Source: Asaia lannensis NBRC 102526
Lineage (GTDB): Bacteria; Pseudomonadota; Alphaproteobacteria; Acetobacterales; Acetobacteraceae
Assembly (NCBI RefSeq): GCF_024054035.1
Contig: NZ_JAMXQU010000001.1
Coordinates: 62,001 to 126,000, forward strand
DNA length: 64,000 nt
Direction: 5' to 3'
Positions 54,254-63,399 of the stretch are shown here, one piece after another; position 1 is the stretch's first letter; each line of letters begins with the position of its first letter. The translations under genes were made by a program, and so were the position numbers. Under the pieces are notes generated by a model. The model made no database searches. It saw only the letters and a list, made by a program, of their open reading frames with translations, and had not been told where the DNA came from.

Positions 54254-55333
54254 CTACGCGCTCGCGTTCAGTCTTTCGAGGAAGAGGAAGCGGCGCATGT
54301 TGTAGACGATATTGGCCAGACCGATCCTCATGGTGGCCCGGGTGATGCCCATGGTCCGGACGAACAGACCCGTCTGCGATTTCTGATCGGCAAAGACATG
54401 CTCGACACGCGACCGGATCACCGACTTCCCTGCGTTGGACCGCTGGATGTGGCGGGGCATGGGCTTGAGATGCGGCTTTTTCCTGTGAACCTTCGAGACG
54501 AAGCCCTCCTTGTCCATGAAGGCCTCATTGGCTTTGGAGCGATACGTCGTGTCTGCCCAGACGCCTGAGGCCGTATTGGTTTTATCCAACAGCCCCTCTC
54601 TTAATCGCGCGCCATCACTGGCGGCGGCATCCGTCGCTTTCCATTTTCGGATGAACCGGAACTTCCGGTCGATGGAGACGTGGGATTTGTAGCCAAAGAA
54701 TGGGATGGCGAGATCACTCGACGGCATGGTTCCATCGTCCTGCCGCTTCGCTTTCGTGAACTTCAGCGTCCAGCGCGCATGCCTGTCCTTATGGGACAGC
54801 TTTGCCGGCTTGTCTTCCCAGCCTTCGGGGATCCGCCCTGCCCGAAAATCGGCCTTCTCCGCATTGGTATTGCGCTGCCTGAGCGCTGCCGCCAGCGTGG
54901 CATCCAGGATCTGGCCGGACATCGGCAAATACCCAGCGTTGCGCAGGGTAGCATCAAACCGGTCAAACAGTGTTTGGATGGCGCCCGCCTCGGTCAGATG
55001 CTCGCGAAACAGCCAGATTGTTTTGGCATCGGGTACCCGATCCGATAACGCCAGACCCAGGAAACGCATGAAGGACAGACGGTCGTTGATCAGATACTTC
55101 GTCCGTTCATCGGAGAGATTGTTCAGTGTCTGGATAACCAGTATTTTGAACATCAGCACCGGATCGAACGGCGGACGCCCGCCCTTGCTCCCGTCCGAGT
55201 AAGCCAGAGCCTTCTTCAGATCAGGGCGGAACGCCTCGAAATCCACAGTCCGGGAAAGCGCTTCGAGCTGGTCACCAAGCCCGCTCAACCGCGCAAGCCG
55301 CTCCTCAACATCAAAGAAACCCGGCTGCTTCAT
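54254..55333 (-). CDS. IS5-family transposase
   Basis: DDE transposase of 359 residues. GGRPPFDPVLMFKILVIQTLNNLSDERTKYLINDRLSFMRFLGL is the N-terminal IS5 region, then QILDATL, VWADTTYRSKANEAF and VEHVFADQKSQTGLF with the acidic residues. No frameshift is seen, so it could be active. The frame is open to 55390, but MKQPGFF at 55333 is the family start. I could not pair terminal repeats or a CTAG-type target duplication, so the ends are undefined. Confidence 0.9.
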   Translation of the reverse strand: MKQPGFFDVEERLARLSGLGDQLEALSRTVDFEAFRPDLKKALAYSDGSKGGRPPFDPVLMFKILVIQTLNNLSDERTKYLINDRLSFMRFLGLALSDRVPDAKTIWLFREHLTEAGAIQTLFDRFDATLRNAGYLPMSGQILDATLAAALRQRNTNAEKADFRAGRIPEGWEDKPAKLSHKDRHARWTLKFTKAKRQDDGTMPSSDLAIPFFGYKSHVSIDRKFRFIRKWKATDAAASDGARLREGLLDKTNTASGVWADTTYRSKANEAFMDKEGFVSKVHRKKPHLKPMPRHIQRSNAGKSVIRSRVEHVFADQKSQTGLFVRTMGITRATMRIGLANIVYNMRRFLFLERLNASA

Positions 55334-56003
55334 CAGCCACCCCCCCAACATCACAGCTGGGATAGAATCACACCAGCAGCCCCAGACCACAGGGGTTTTT
55401 CGAACCCTCCACTGGGTTTCTTCTGCCGCCTAAACGCAGGCATTGGGCCGAACAACGTACGTGACATGTCCTGCTGAGAACCCTGGTAGAAACAGGGCCG
55501 ACCGACCACTGGCAGCATCGCAATCCTGATATTCGCGGGGCACGGGGGCAAACAGGAAGGCTCACAGGACAGATTTTTGCTAAAACCTGATTTGGGTTTA
55601 CTAAAAATGTCATTCCAAATACGTAATCTGGGGTCGTCCTTTCGGCTTTGTACCTGCTGGCGGGTATGTCTCGGACTATAAAGCCGTGAGTGCCCCAGTG
55701 TTCCCTTTAGATCTCAACTCGTAGTGTATGCGGGCTGGCAGATGCTATGGGAGCCACAGCGTCTGCCTGAACCTACTGATCCAGGGGATACCCCCGGTCA
55801 CTCCATAACGCAAAGGCCGTAGAAGCGCTTCTGCAAACAGGCTTGCAACGCTACGGGACCGAAATCGTATTGGGCGGATGTACGTGGGTCCCAAGCAACT
55901 GCCCCGTATCGCGATTTGCTACGACATGTCCGCCTAGTCCTTGAAACGTTTCCGCAATATCGCCGCCGTAAGGCTTTGGATCAACTCTTTCTATGAGCAA
56001 GGC
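55334..56003. other. Region without a supported gene
   Basis: About 670 bases with short frames only. Bases 55,380-55,640 may be the IS5 end plus debris. Around 55,900-55,995 a plus-strand frame encodes LLRHVRLVLETFPQYRRRKALDQLF, which could be the tail of a lost transposase. Nothing further is recognisable. Confidence 0.4.
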
Positions 56004-57311
56004 CTAGACAAATAGAGAGTGTTCAGCCTGTAGCGCTTTTACCAACGCGTCTATGTCAGACGGGCTGCTATAAAGCCCGGGAGTCACGCGAATCACGGGT
56101 CCCTTGGCAATGCCGCCGCGCCAGACTGTATGAACGTTGTGTTTCTGCAGCAGTACGCGCTGCAAATGTAGTGCATCGGCCTCTGTCGTCATGCCTTTGA
56201 GACGAAAGCTAGTGATTGTGCAATAGCGGGCGGGATCTGCGGGTACACATATTTCGACATTTCGAAGGTCTGCCACAGCATCGACCCATCCATCACGTAG
56301 TGCTCGCAAATGTGCTTCCTTCGCCGCAGCTCCTACAGCAAAATGGAAATCAACTGCCTTGGGGATCGTCAGTATGGCCGCAAAATTGATCGTCCCTGCA
56401 GGCACACGTGCCTGTATTTTGCTAACTGGAATATGATGGTTGTCGTAAGCAACGTCTATGTCCTCAAGTCGGCTAGAACGGATATACATCGCTCCTGTCC
56501 CTAAGGGCGCTGACGTCCATTTGTGCACGGACCATCCAGCAAAATCGGCGCCAATATCCTCAATCTTGAAATCAAGGCAGGCGATGCCGTGCGCTACGTC
56601 CACCACGGTATCCACGCCACGTTCCCGTGCCATGGCTACAATTTCCTTGACCGGCGTCACCAAGCCTGTCCGGTTAGAAACCTGTGTCACAAGCAGAAGC
56701 TTCGCATTGGGTGTGCGTTCTAGCACATCATGATAAGCTTGCAGTATATTGGCTGTCGTCGCGGGTTCCGGCATTGCAAAGCGCACGACCTTTGCACCAC
56801 GATGCGTACCGAGCCAGTTCATCGCATCGATCATCGCATCGTAATCCAGGTCACAATAGATCACAGCTTCACCAGCTTTTAGCAGGCGATAATTAACTAT
56901 GAGCAATTGTAAAGCGTCTGACCCACTGCGTGTGACGGCGATTTCTTCGGGTGAGCAGCCAACCTGTCTCGCGATTGCCGCCTGAGCTTCCTGTCCGCCT
57001 CCTGCCAGGCACGAGCCGCTTGGAAGCACGTTGCGTGCCCATATAGAGTTATCGCGGTTCACCATAGTGATCTGTCGTGAGTATTCCGCAGCTATCGTAC
57101 GCGGCATAACTCCCCAATAGCCATTCTCCAGATTATGGATGTCCCGGTTCACGTCGTAATGAAACGGAAGCTGCGAAACAGGGATCGAGCCAGGCACAAG
57201 GGCGGCCTCTTGCGGATGGTACGGAGCTGCAACGGAGCTTGATGCCAGCAACGCTGGAGCACCTGTAGCGAAGGATTTAAGCAGGAAACGACGGTTGGGA
57301 GAGGTAGTCAT
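56004..57311 (-). CDS. Tat-exported class V aminotransferase-fold protein
   Basis: Protein of 435 residues. The N-terminus NRRFLLKSFATGAPALLAS has the twin-arginine pattern RRxFLK, so it is predicted to be exported folded with its cofactor. The fold is that of isopenicillin-N epimerase/cysteine desulfurase: TRSGSDALQLL, VVDVAHGIACLDF and VHKWTSAPLGTG, where the Lys would bind PLP. Exported PLP enzymes are uncommon. Its substrate is unknown. It stands alone between an IS element and a metal-transport region. Confidence 0.8.
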   Translation of the reverse strand: MTTSPNRRFLLKSFATGAPALLASSSVAAPYHPQEAALVPGSIPVSQLPFHYDVNRDIHNLENGYWGVMPRTIAAEYSRQITMVNRDNSIWARNVLPSGSCLAGGGQEAQAAIARQVGCSPEEIAVTRSGSDALQLLIVNYRLLKAGEAVIYCDLDYDAMIDAMNWLGTHRGAKVVRFAMPEPATTANILQAYHDVLERTPNAKLLLVTQVSNRTGLVTPVKEIVAMARERGVDTVVDVAHGIACLDFKIEDIGADFAGWSVHKWTSAPLGTGAMYIRSSRLEDIDVAYDNHHIPVSKIQARVPAGTINFAAILTIPKAVDFHFAVGAAAKEAHLRALRDGWVDAVADLRNVEICVPADPARYCTITSFRLKGMTTEADALHLQRVLLQKHNVHTVWRGGIAKGPVIRVTPGLYSSPSDIDALVKALQAEHSLFV

Positions 57312-57700
57312 GACGTTGTCCCTAGGTAAAATTAAAGAGTAAAAAAGAAACTAGTGCTGATTTTATAAATATAACTTATGATCTATCTATCTATAATATT
57401 ACGATTTTCCATTCGAAGATTTGATATATTCAATTATAAATATGATACGGGTATCAAAAACAGAATATGGTTCTTTCTCATGTCTTGTATCTCAGCTGCT
57501 GGGCCGGCGGTCTGCATTCGCTCACATTTGTATAGGTCAGATCATCATCCAAATCCGGGTTTGAGCACTTATAATCCGAGTTCTCAACAGAAGCATCCGA
57601 ATGGATTTGAAGGTAAGAGGCGAAACCTTTTTCGCAAGTTATATCCTCGACTGTATCAGAAATAACTCCCACCTACGATTACTTTTGATGTGATATTAGT
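57312..57700. other. AT-rich intergenic region
   Basis: About 390 bases, clearly more AT-rich than the neighbouring genes for the first half. A plus-strand frame of 95 codons exists (57378-57665) but has no ribosome site or known feature. I treat it as non-coding. Confidence 0.4.
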
Positions 57701-58540
57701 TCATTTTTTATTTTCGGACAGGCTTATCCTTCGACTGACCCAGCGCGCCCAGATGAGCATTAGGACGACTGACAGCGCAGCAGTCAAACCAACTGCCGTG
57801 AAGCCAATATCTCCAATCTCTATCTGAACGCCAAGGGCTTCTAGTAACGCGAATAGTGCCATCCCGTATGATAAAGTCACAATAAGCCAACCTACAATCT
57901 GACGGTAGCGTTGGACTCCGGCTCCCCCATCGCGTGTCGTCCTGAGTAATTGGCTGACGATTTGACTATCGCATGTATCGGCGAGCAACATACCAAACGT
58001 AAATGCGAGGGTGATTGAAGCCGTTGCGAGGATTCCTCCATGTGTAGTCGCGGCTGCACCCCATGCAGCAGCTTGGGTTGCCGTGTCGAAGACCAATCCA
58101 AAGATAACTCCAATCAACATTACGGCGGCCGGATGGGTGCTGCTACGCAGCGGAGCTGGTAACAACCGTGAGCGCCAGCCGACTGGAACGTACTCTCTGC
58201 GACGCAGGAGCGCGACAACATTGAGTGTGCCGACCAAAGTCAGAAGCGCGATCACCATGGCGTCGATGACGCCCCCTATCCAGCTTGGTAACGCGATCCA
58301 AACCGACAGGACCGAAACACCCAATACGACGGCTGCAACGGCGAGGCCGTGCCCGAACGCAAACAGAGTTCCAGCCCATCCGGACAGGCGCGGACGTATC
58401 TCGACCATGCGAAACACTATATTATCGATCACGGCGACATGATCAGGGTCGAGCCCATGCCGTACACCTAGCACGAACATCAGGCTCAGTGCTGGCAGCG
58501 TGGTGTCGATCAAAGAGCGATCTCCGGCACGAGGTTGCAT
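57701..58540 (-). CDS. Nickel/cobalt-type transporter (NiCoT/HoxN family)
   Basis: Membrane protein of about 279 residues. VRHGLDPDHVAVIDN carries the HxxxxDH metal motif of NiCoT proteins, and GLVFDTATQAA and FGMLLADTCDS are further family motifs. The frame is open to 58675, but a palindromic operator occupies 58656-58673, so an internal start such as ATG 58540 is more likely. A Zur-like operator upstream suggests zinc-responsive control. The metal could be Ni, Co or, if Zur-regulated, possibly Zn. Confidence 0.8.
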   Translation of the reverse strand: MQPRAGDRSLIDTTLPALSLMFVLGVRHGLDPDHVAVIDNIVFRMVEIRPRLSGWAGTLFAFGHGLAVAAVVLGVSVLSVWIALPSWIGGVIDAMVIALLTLVGTLNVVALLRRREYVPVGWRSRLLPAPLRSSTHPAAVMLIGVIFGLVFDTATQAAAWGAAATTHGGILATASITLAFTFGMLLADTCDSQIVSQLLRTTRDGGAGVQRYRQIVGWLIVTLSYGMALFALLEALGVQIEIGDIGFTAVGLTAALSVVLMLIWARWVSRRISLSENKK

Positions 58541-58655
58541 TGCGCTCGGGAGATGAGACAAAGCTGCATGTTCATTTGTATCGGCATCGCCCCTGCGATC
58601 ACCGGTGAAACGACGACTAAGATCGCACCGGTAGCGGGCACTTGAACCCATAATC

Positions 58656-58673
58656 GTTATGTTATAACGTAAC
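58656..58673. promoter_or_regulatory. Zur-box-like palindrome
   Basis: GTTATGTTATAACGTAAC is an 18-base palindrome with one mismatch per half, close to the Zur operator (GTTATGTTATAACATAAC type). It lies between the NiCoT gene and the divergent TonB receptor gene, a normal place for a zinc-uptake operator. Confidence 0.6.
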
Positions 58674-58829
58674 ATTAGTTCCTTCCATCGCTAAGGTCAA
58701 TCGCCTGGCAGGCCAGCCGGCTGACGCTGTGATTGCGCATCACGAAAGACCAAAATCTTGTATCGACGAGGCAATGAAGCAGCAGTGCTGATTAAGCCCA
58801 AATTCCCCCACTTGTTTGTAAGGTATGGC

Positions 58830-61130
58830 GTGAAAGCGAGGAGATTGATTGCCAGTACCGGTCTTTCTCTGGCATCGCTGAGCATCGCGACAGCAGCGGC
58901 GCAGCCTTTGCGACCTGCAAACATGTCACTATCTCACAGACGACCTGCCACCGCTCGCCCGGTTTCTGTAGCACGGGATGCGCAATCGTTAGCTCCCCCT
59001 TCGCCTGCTCAGGACGAGACAATCGAGACAGTGGGGCGTCATCAGCGTTTGCGCGCCACGGTGGCTGTAGGTGGTCGCCTCGGGCTGTCGCTGCAGCACA
59101 GCCCGGCAACGATAGACATCATCCAGCGCTCGGTGATGCTCGAGCGCGGCTACACCCACGCGGAAGATGCGGCAGACAGCGCGCCTGGCGTCAGTTCGGG
59201 AGGATCTCCAGGTAATCCGGCGCAGCTTCTGATGCGCGGCTTCACCGGCGATCAGATCCTGATGCTGCGCGACGGCATCTACTACGGCCCGACGACGACG
59301 GTGAACCGCCCCCAGAACACGTTCAACCTTGAGAGCCTTCAGATCATCAAGGGGCCATCCTCGGTCATCTACGGCCAGGGGGCGGTCGGCGGCACGGTGG
59401 ACATGACGACGCGCGATCCAGCGCTGGATGCAGCGCACGCAAACGCCCTGGTGTCCTACGGCAGCTTCAACACCTGGAACGCCGGCATCGGTGGCTCGCT
59501 GCCGCTGACGAAGACGCTGGCGATCCGCGCCGATTTCAGCCGCACGTCGTCGGACGGTTACGTCAAGGGTGCCGACCCCCATAGCAACGACCTGACGGTT
59601 GCCCTGCTCTGGAAGCCGAGCAATACATTCACCGCGCGCCTAGGCATGGACTACCTGACCGATCAGCTCTCAACCTATTACGGCACGCCGCTGGTGCCGA
59701 CGGCACAGACGGGGCCCCCGGCGCACGGATTGCTGCAGTCCACGCAGGGGCTGGGAGTCGCAAGAGCCTCTCTGTGGCGTTACTACAACGTGCGCGATCC
59801 GCGCGCGGCCAGCACCAATGCGACACCGACACTGCGCCTGTCCTGGCAGCCGCGTTCCGATATGGCGTTCACCAACAAATCCTATTTCGTTTACGCCAAG
59901 CGGCGCTGGGACAACGCGGAAGCCTACACCTACATAGGCGGGCCGGGTAGCGCGGATGCATCTGGCAATCCGATCGCGCCGGGCAGGATCGGCCGCGATC
60001 GGTTCTATGTCTATCAAAACCAGCATCAGGTGGGCGACACGCTCTACGGCCAGTTCGACCAGCATCTGGGATCAATCCGAAACCGTGTTGTAGTGGGCGG
60101 AGATGCGTATTATATCCGCTTCATCCGCAACCGAGGCTTTCCGGATGCGAGCTATGCCGACAGCGTTTCGCTCGTCAGCCCCGAGGGTGGGGCGCTGGGC
60201 GCCTTTTCTGGTGAGTTACCGTATCGCAAATCGCCTACGACACTGCGGGACGCTGCCGTCTTCTTCGAAGACGTGTTGACGTTTCACGACAATCTGCGCC
60301 TTGTCAGCGGCTATCGCTACGACTGGCTCTATCTGGACCGGCAGAATTATGCGCAGAACGGCGCCTTCCTGCCCGGTAGTAGTTTCACGGGGCACTATAA
60401 CCCGAGCAACTTTCGTATCGGCCCTGTCTGGGATCTGGCGCCCAATCTGAGCCTTTACGGCACATTCACCACGGCCGAAGACCCACCAGGCTCCAGCCTG
60501 TTTCTGGCCAATCGCGGTCAGTTCACGCGGCTCGCTCGCACACGCCAAGGCGAGATCGGTCTCAAAGGCAGCTTCTGGCAGGACCGAGTGACAACGACGC
60601 TCGCACTGTATGAAATCCGCCGCAGCCACATCCTGGTGGCTACCGGCCCTGACACGGTTGCTCAAGGCGGCGCACAGGTCTCGCGCGGCATCGAATTGCA
60701 AAGCGACCTGACTCCCATGCACAACTTCAGGATTTCTGGTAACGTCGCCTACACCTATTCGCGCTATCGCAACTTCTTTCCCTATGCGGGCGTGAACGCG
60801 TCAAACAATCAGGTGCCGGACGTCCCGTCCGTCACGACCAATCTATGGGGGACCTGGAGCCACGTCGCGGGGCTGCCCGCTGACCTTGGTGCAGGCCTGC
60901 GCTATGTCTCGCAGCGAAAGGGGGACTATGCCAATACCCTGACGCTGGATCGCTATGCGCTGGCCAACGTCTTCGCGGCCTGGCACTTTCAGAAGCACGT
61001 CACTGTCTATGGTCGGATCGATAATCTGGCGAACAAACATTACATTCAGTGGGCCGATGTCAGCTATCCGAGCGAAGTGCTCCTCGGCGCGCCGCGATCC
61101 TTCTCCATCAGCGTGCAGGCCGGCTTCTGA
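58830..61130 (+). CDS. TonB-dependent receptor, possible metallophore or metal receptor
   Basis: Receptor of 766 residues. GTG 58830 is chosen because TAAGG precedes it and the signal peptide (LIASTGLSLASLSIATAAA) then starts normally. A TonB box-like DETIETV is followed by a plug (TIDIIQRSVMLERGY, QLLMRGFTGDQILMLRDG, IIKGPSSVIYGQGAVGGTV) of the FhuA/FecA siderophore type, and the barrel ends in Phe (VQAGF). A PepSY-type membrane protein follows one base later, as with iron-siderophore reductase pairs. The Zur-like operator in the divergent region hints at zinc instead. Confidence 0.85.
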   Translation: MKARRLIASTGLSLASLSIATAAAQPLRPANMSLSHRRPATARPVSVARDAQSLAPPSPAQDETIETVGRHQRLRATVAVGGRLGLSLQHSPATIDIIQRSVMLERGYTHAEDAADSAPGVSSGGSPGNPAQLLMRGFTGDQILMLRDGIYYGPTTTVNRPQNTFNLESLQIIKGPSSVIYGQGAVGGTVDMTTRDPALDAAHANALVSYGSFNTWNAGIGGSLPLTKTLAIRADFSRTSSDGYVKGADPHSNDLTVALLWKPSNTFTARLGMDYLTDQLSTYYGTPLVPTAQTGPPAHGLLQSTQGLGVARASLWRYYNVRDPRAASTNATPTLRLSWQPRSDMAFTNKSYFVYAKRRWDNAEAYTYIGGPGSADASGNPIAPGRIGRDRFYVYQNQHQVGDTLYGQFDQHLGSIRNRVVVGGDAYYIRFIRNRGFPDASYADSVSLVSPEGGALGAFSGELPYRKSPTTLRDAAVFFEDVLTFHDNLRLVSGYRYDWLYLDRQNYAQNGAFLPGSSFTGHYNPSNFRIGPVWDLAPNLSLYGTFTTAEDPPGSSLFLANRGQFTRLARTRQGEIGLKGSFWQDRVTTTLALYEIRRSHILVATGPDTVAQGGAQVSRGIELQSDLTPMHNFRISGNVAYTYSRYRNFFPYAGVNASNNQVPDVPSVTTNLWGTWSHVAGLPADLGAGLRYVSQRKGDYANTLTLDRYALANVFAAWHFQKHVTVYGRIDNLANKHYIQWADVSYPSEVLLGAPRSFSISVQAGF

Positions 61131-61131
61131 C

Positions 61132-62718
61132 ATGAGCGCCTCCATTCCTCGCGAGGAGGCGCTTGCCGCAGCGAGGAAGGCTCCAACCACCGGTCGGACG
61201 GCGCGATCATGCCCCCGTGTACCACGCTGGTTCGCGCTGCTGCATCGCTGGCTCGGGATCGGCATGTGCCTGTTCTTCGCCATGTGGTTCACGAGCGGCA
61301 TCGTCATGATGTTTGTGCCCTATCCATCGCTGGATCCGGCGGCGCGTTATCGTGGTGTCCCTGCGCTCGACATGCGGATGGTCCGACTGGCGCCCGGGGA
61401 TGCATTGACACGGTTGGGACTGCACAATCAGACAATAGAGCGTTTGATATTGCTTCCAAGACCTGTTGGTGAAGCATCCCGTCACACAGCTATGGATCAC
61501 CCGACCTATGTCATCTGGTCGTTACATAACAGAGCGCGAGTGATCGACGCCGCGACCGGCGCCATATTGCCTCTACTTGAGGCCGATGGGGCGCGGTTTC
61601 AGGCGGAACGGTTTGCGGGCGGTATGGCGCGCACTGTGAACGGCCCGTGTGGGGACGATCAATGGACTGTCGCCCAAGGCTACGACCCCTATCGCCCGCT
61701 TTGGCGCGTCGATCTCGCGGACAGCGCGGGCAGCGAAGTTTACGTCTCGGCCATCTCTGGCGAGATCGTTCTGGCCACGACCCGGATGGAACGTATTGCC
61801 AATTATGCTGGCTCTGTCGCGCACTGGATCTATCCAACGTTACTGCGACGTTATCCAGGCTTTTGGGCGAATACTGTATGGTGCCTATCAGGGATCGGCG
61901 TCGTGCTCGCGCTCAGCGGCATGGTCCTCGGTATTCTGCGCAGCATGATCTCGTTGCGCAACATGCGTCGGCCACGGCTCAGCCCGTTTCTTAGGACCCA
62001 CCGACTGCACCATCTGCTTGGTCTGTCCGCTGGCCTGTTCCTGACCACCTGGATCGTCAGCGGATGGCTATCAGTGGATCACGGACTGATTTTCCCAACC
62101 GGGCAACCGGATGCGGATCAGAGCAAGGCTTATCAGGGAAGATCCTTGGAAGCGGCGGTTGGCGAGATTGCGATCTCGGCGCTGAACCGGATAGCCGGTC
62201 CTTCAGCACTTCGCTTTACCTCGGTTGGCGGGATGACCATTGTAGAAGGGAGCGATGCGAGCGGCATACGTACTACATGGAATGCGCATGGAGATCGTCT
62301 CGCATTTGTACCTGACGTAACACTTCTTCATGCCGCCGCCGCAGCCTGGCCATTAGCACGTCCAACGCGTGTAGATGCAATCAGCCCAGACGACCTTTAT
62401 GGACATCTGATCTATCAGGGCCTACCGGAGGGTGCCGTGCGGATGCGCTTGGGCAACATCCATGGACTGCCTGGCAGCACGTGGGTCGACGTGGACCGCA
62501 CAAGTGGTGCGTTGCTGGATGTGATGGACTGGCGGCGTCGGCTGTATCGTTGGCTGTTCAACGGGTTGCATACGTTCGATGTGCCGGGACTGAGCCATCA
62601 CGGCGTTCTTCGCCGACTCATCATGGCGCCTATTCTGCTGGCCGGGCTGGCTTTGAGCGTTACGGGTATAATTATTGGCATGAAGCGACTACGCGTCCAG
62701 CCCCGTAGGCTGCGCTGA
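61132..62718 (+). CDS. PepSY-associated membrane protein (siderophore reductase type)
   Basis: Protein of 528 residues with four or more transmembrane segments. WFALLHRWLGIGMCLFFAMWFTSGIVMM is the PepSY-TM opening with the conserved histidine, then two PepSY-like domains, and RLHHLLGLSAGLFLTTWIVSGW and IMAPILLAGLALSVTGIIIG near the end. Such proteins pair with TonB receptors and in some cases reduce the metal-siderophore in the inner membrane. It begins two bases after the receptor stop, so the two are cotranscribed. Confidence 0.8.
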   Translation: MSASIPREEALAAARKAPTTGRTARSCPRVPRWFALLHRWLGIGMCLFFAMWFTSGIVMMFVPYPSLDPAARYRGVPALDMRMVRLAPGDALTRLGLHNQTIERLILLPRPVGEASRHTAMDHPTYVIWSLHNRARVIDAATGAILPLLEADGARFQAERFAGGMARTVNGPCGDDQWTVAQGYDPYRPLWRVDLADSAGSEVYVSAISGEIVLATTRMERIANYAGSVAHWIYPTLLRRYPGFWANTVWCLSGIGVVLALSGMVLGILRSMISLRNMRRPRLSPFLRTHRLHHLLGLSAGLFLTTWIVSGWLSVDHGLIFPTGQPDADQSKAYQGRSLEAAVGEIAISALNRIAGPSALRFTSVGGMTIVEGSDASGIRTTWNAHGDRLAFVPDVTLLHAAAAAWPLARPTRVDAISPDDLYGHLIYQGLPEGAVRMRLGNIHGLPGSTWVDVDRTSGALLDVMDWRRRLYRWLFNGLHTFDVPGLSHHGVLRRLIMAPILLAGLALSVTGIIIGMKRLRVQPRRLR

Positions 62719-63182
62719 TAGACGAGCTACTGGGTTTACCTGAGGCCTGGTTCGTGTGATGCCGGTTGGACGAGAAGCGAATCGACAAGATATGGCATGA
62801 GGTTATCTGACGGATTGGGAATCTCACACGATTCAATCTGCGCGGAAAACGCTCTAACACTACTTTGGCAGAAAACATTGGGAAGGGATTCCCTTGACGC
62901 CCGATCGCTGATTGATAGGAAACCGGATATGATGAGGGCTGGCGATGGACGGGGATTGGCGAGCGGATCTGGATGCATGGCTTGACCCCAGTTAACGTGA
63001 CATCACCGCATCTCTTCCACAAGGCGAAAGCTCAAAGGGAAGCGGAAATATAGCCTTACCGCATGAGCGATCAGCTCAAGAGAAAATCGGTGCCGTTTGT
63101 AGCTCAAACTGGACGCGCTCATCGACCGCTTTTACCATGCCGCAGTTAATGTGACAGTGCCCCTGCCGTTTCGCGCCCATTT
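62719..63182. mobile_element. IS630 and IS6 remnants before site D
   Basis: Near 62,805-62,850 a stretch ending in GGAAAACGCTCTAA resembles the IS630 end at 21,460-21,530. From 62,990 an IS6 end (GTTAACGTGACATCACC) abuts the N-terminal coding region of an IS6 transposase (63,007-63,120, matching 22,377-22,490) and its other end near 63,145. Neither element is complete. Confidence 0.6.
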
Positions 63183-63216
63183 CACCTACTTCCGATAATA
63201 AAGATTATTGGCGGTA
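63183..63216. repeat. dif-like palindrome D
   Basis: ACTTCCGATAA, a 6-base centre TAAAGA and TTATTGGCGGT follow the 11-6-11 spacing of Xer sites. The left arm with its CACCT flank is identical to that of site C, and the inner part differs from site A by one base over 19. It sits immediately after the IS6 remnant. Confidence 0.6.
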
Positions 63217-63399
63217 CGTCGACATATTGGGAGGCGATTCCAAGGATCTCTGTCTGGAATGGGGGGGGCGAGCCGTCGGTCCGCTTTCAGGAGGCAATGG
63301 GTCGTAGCTGCCGTCCCGATTGGAATCGTTCATCGGGGAAGTCGAAGCTTTCCTGAAACTCATTCGCAGCGCCCTTGCGGGAACGCTGCTCGCCTGACG
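63217..63399. other. Short region without a gene
   Basis: No supported frame. Bases 63,260-63,400 look like debris of a transposase or regulator, with no intact feature. Confidence 0.3.

Noticed and set aside
54150-55400. GCTGGCTGGTGATTT and GGCTGCTGGTGTGATT as terminal repeats of the IS5 element.
   Set aside because: The match is partial and gapped and no target duplication follows, so the ends were left undefined.
57378-57665. Plus-strand frame of 95 codons in the AT-rich gap.
   Set aside because: No ribosome site, and its composition matches the AT-rich non-coding surroundings.
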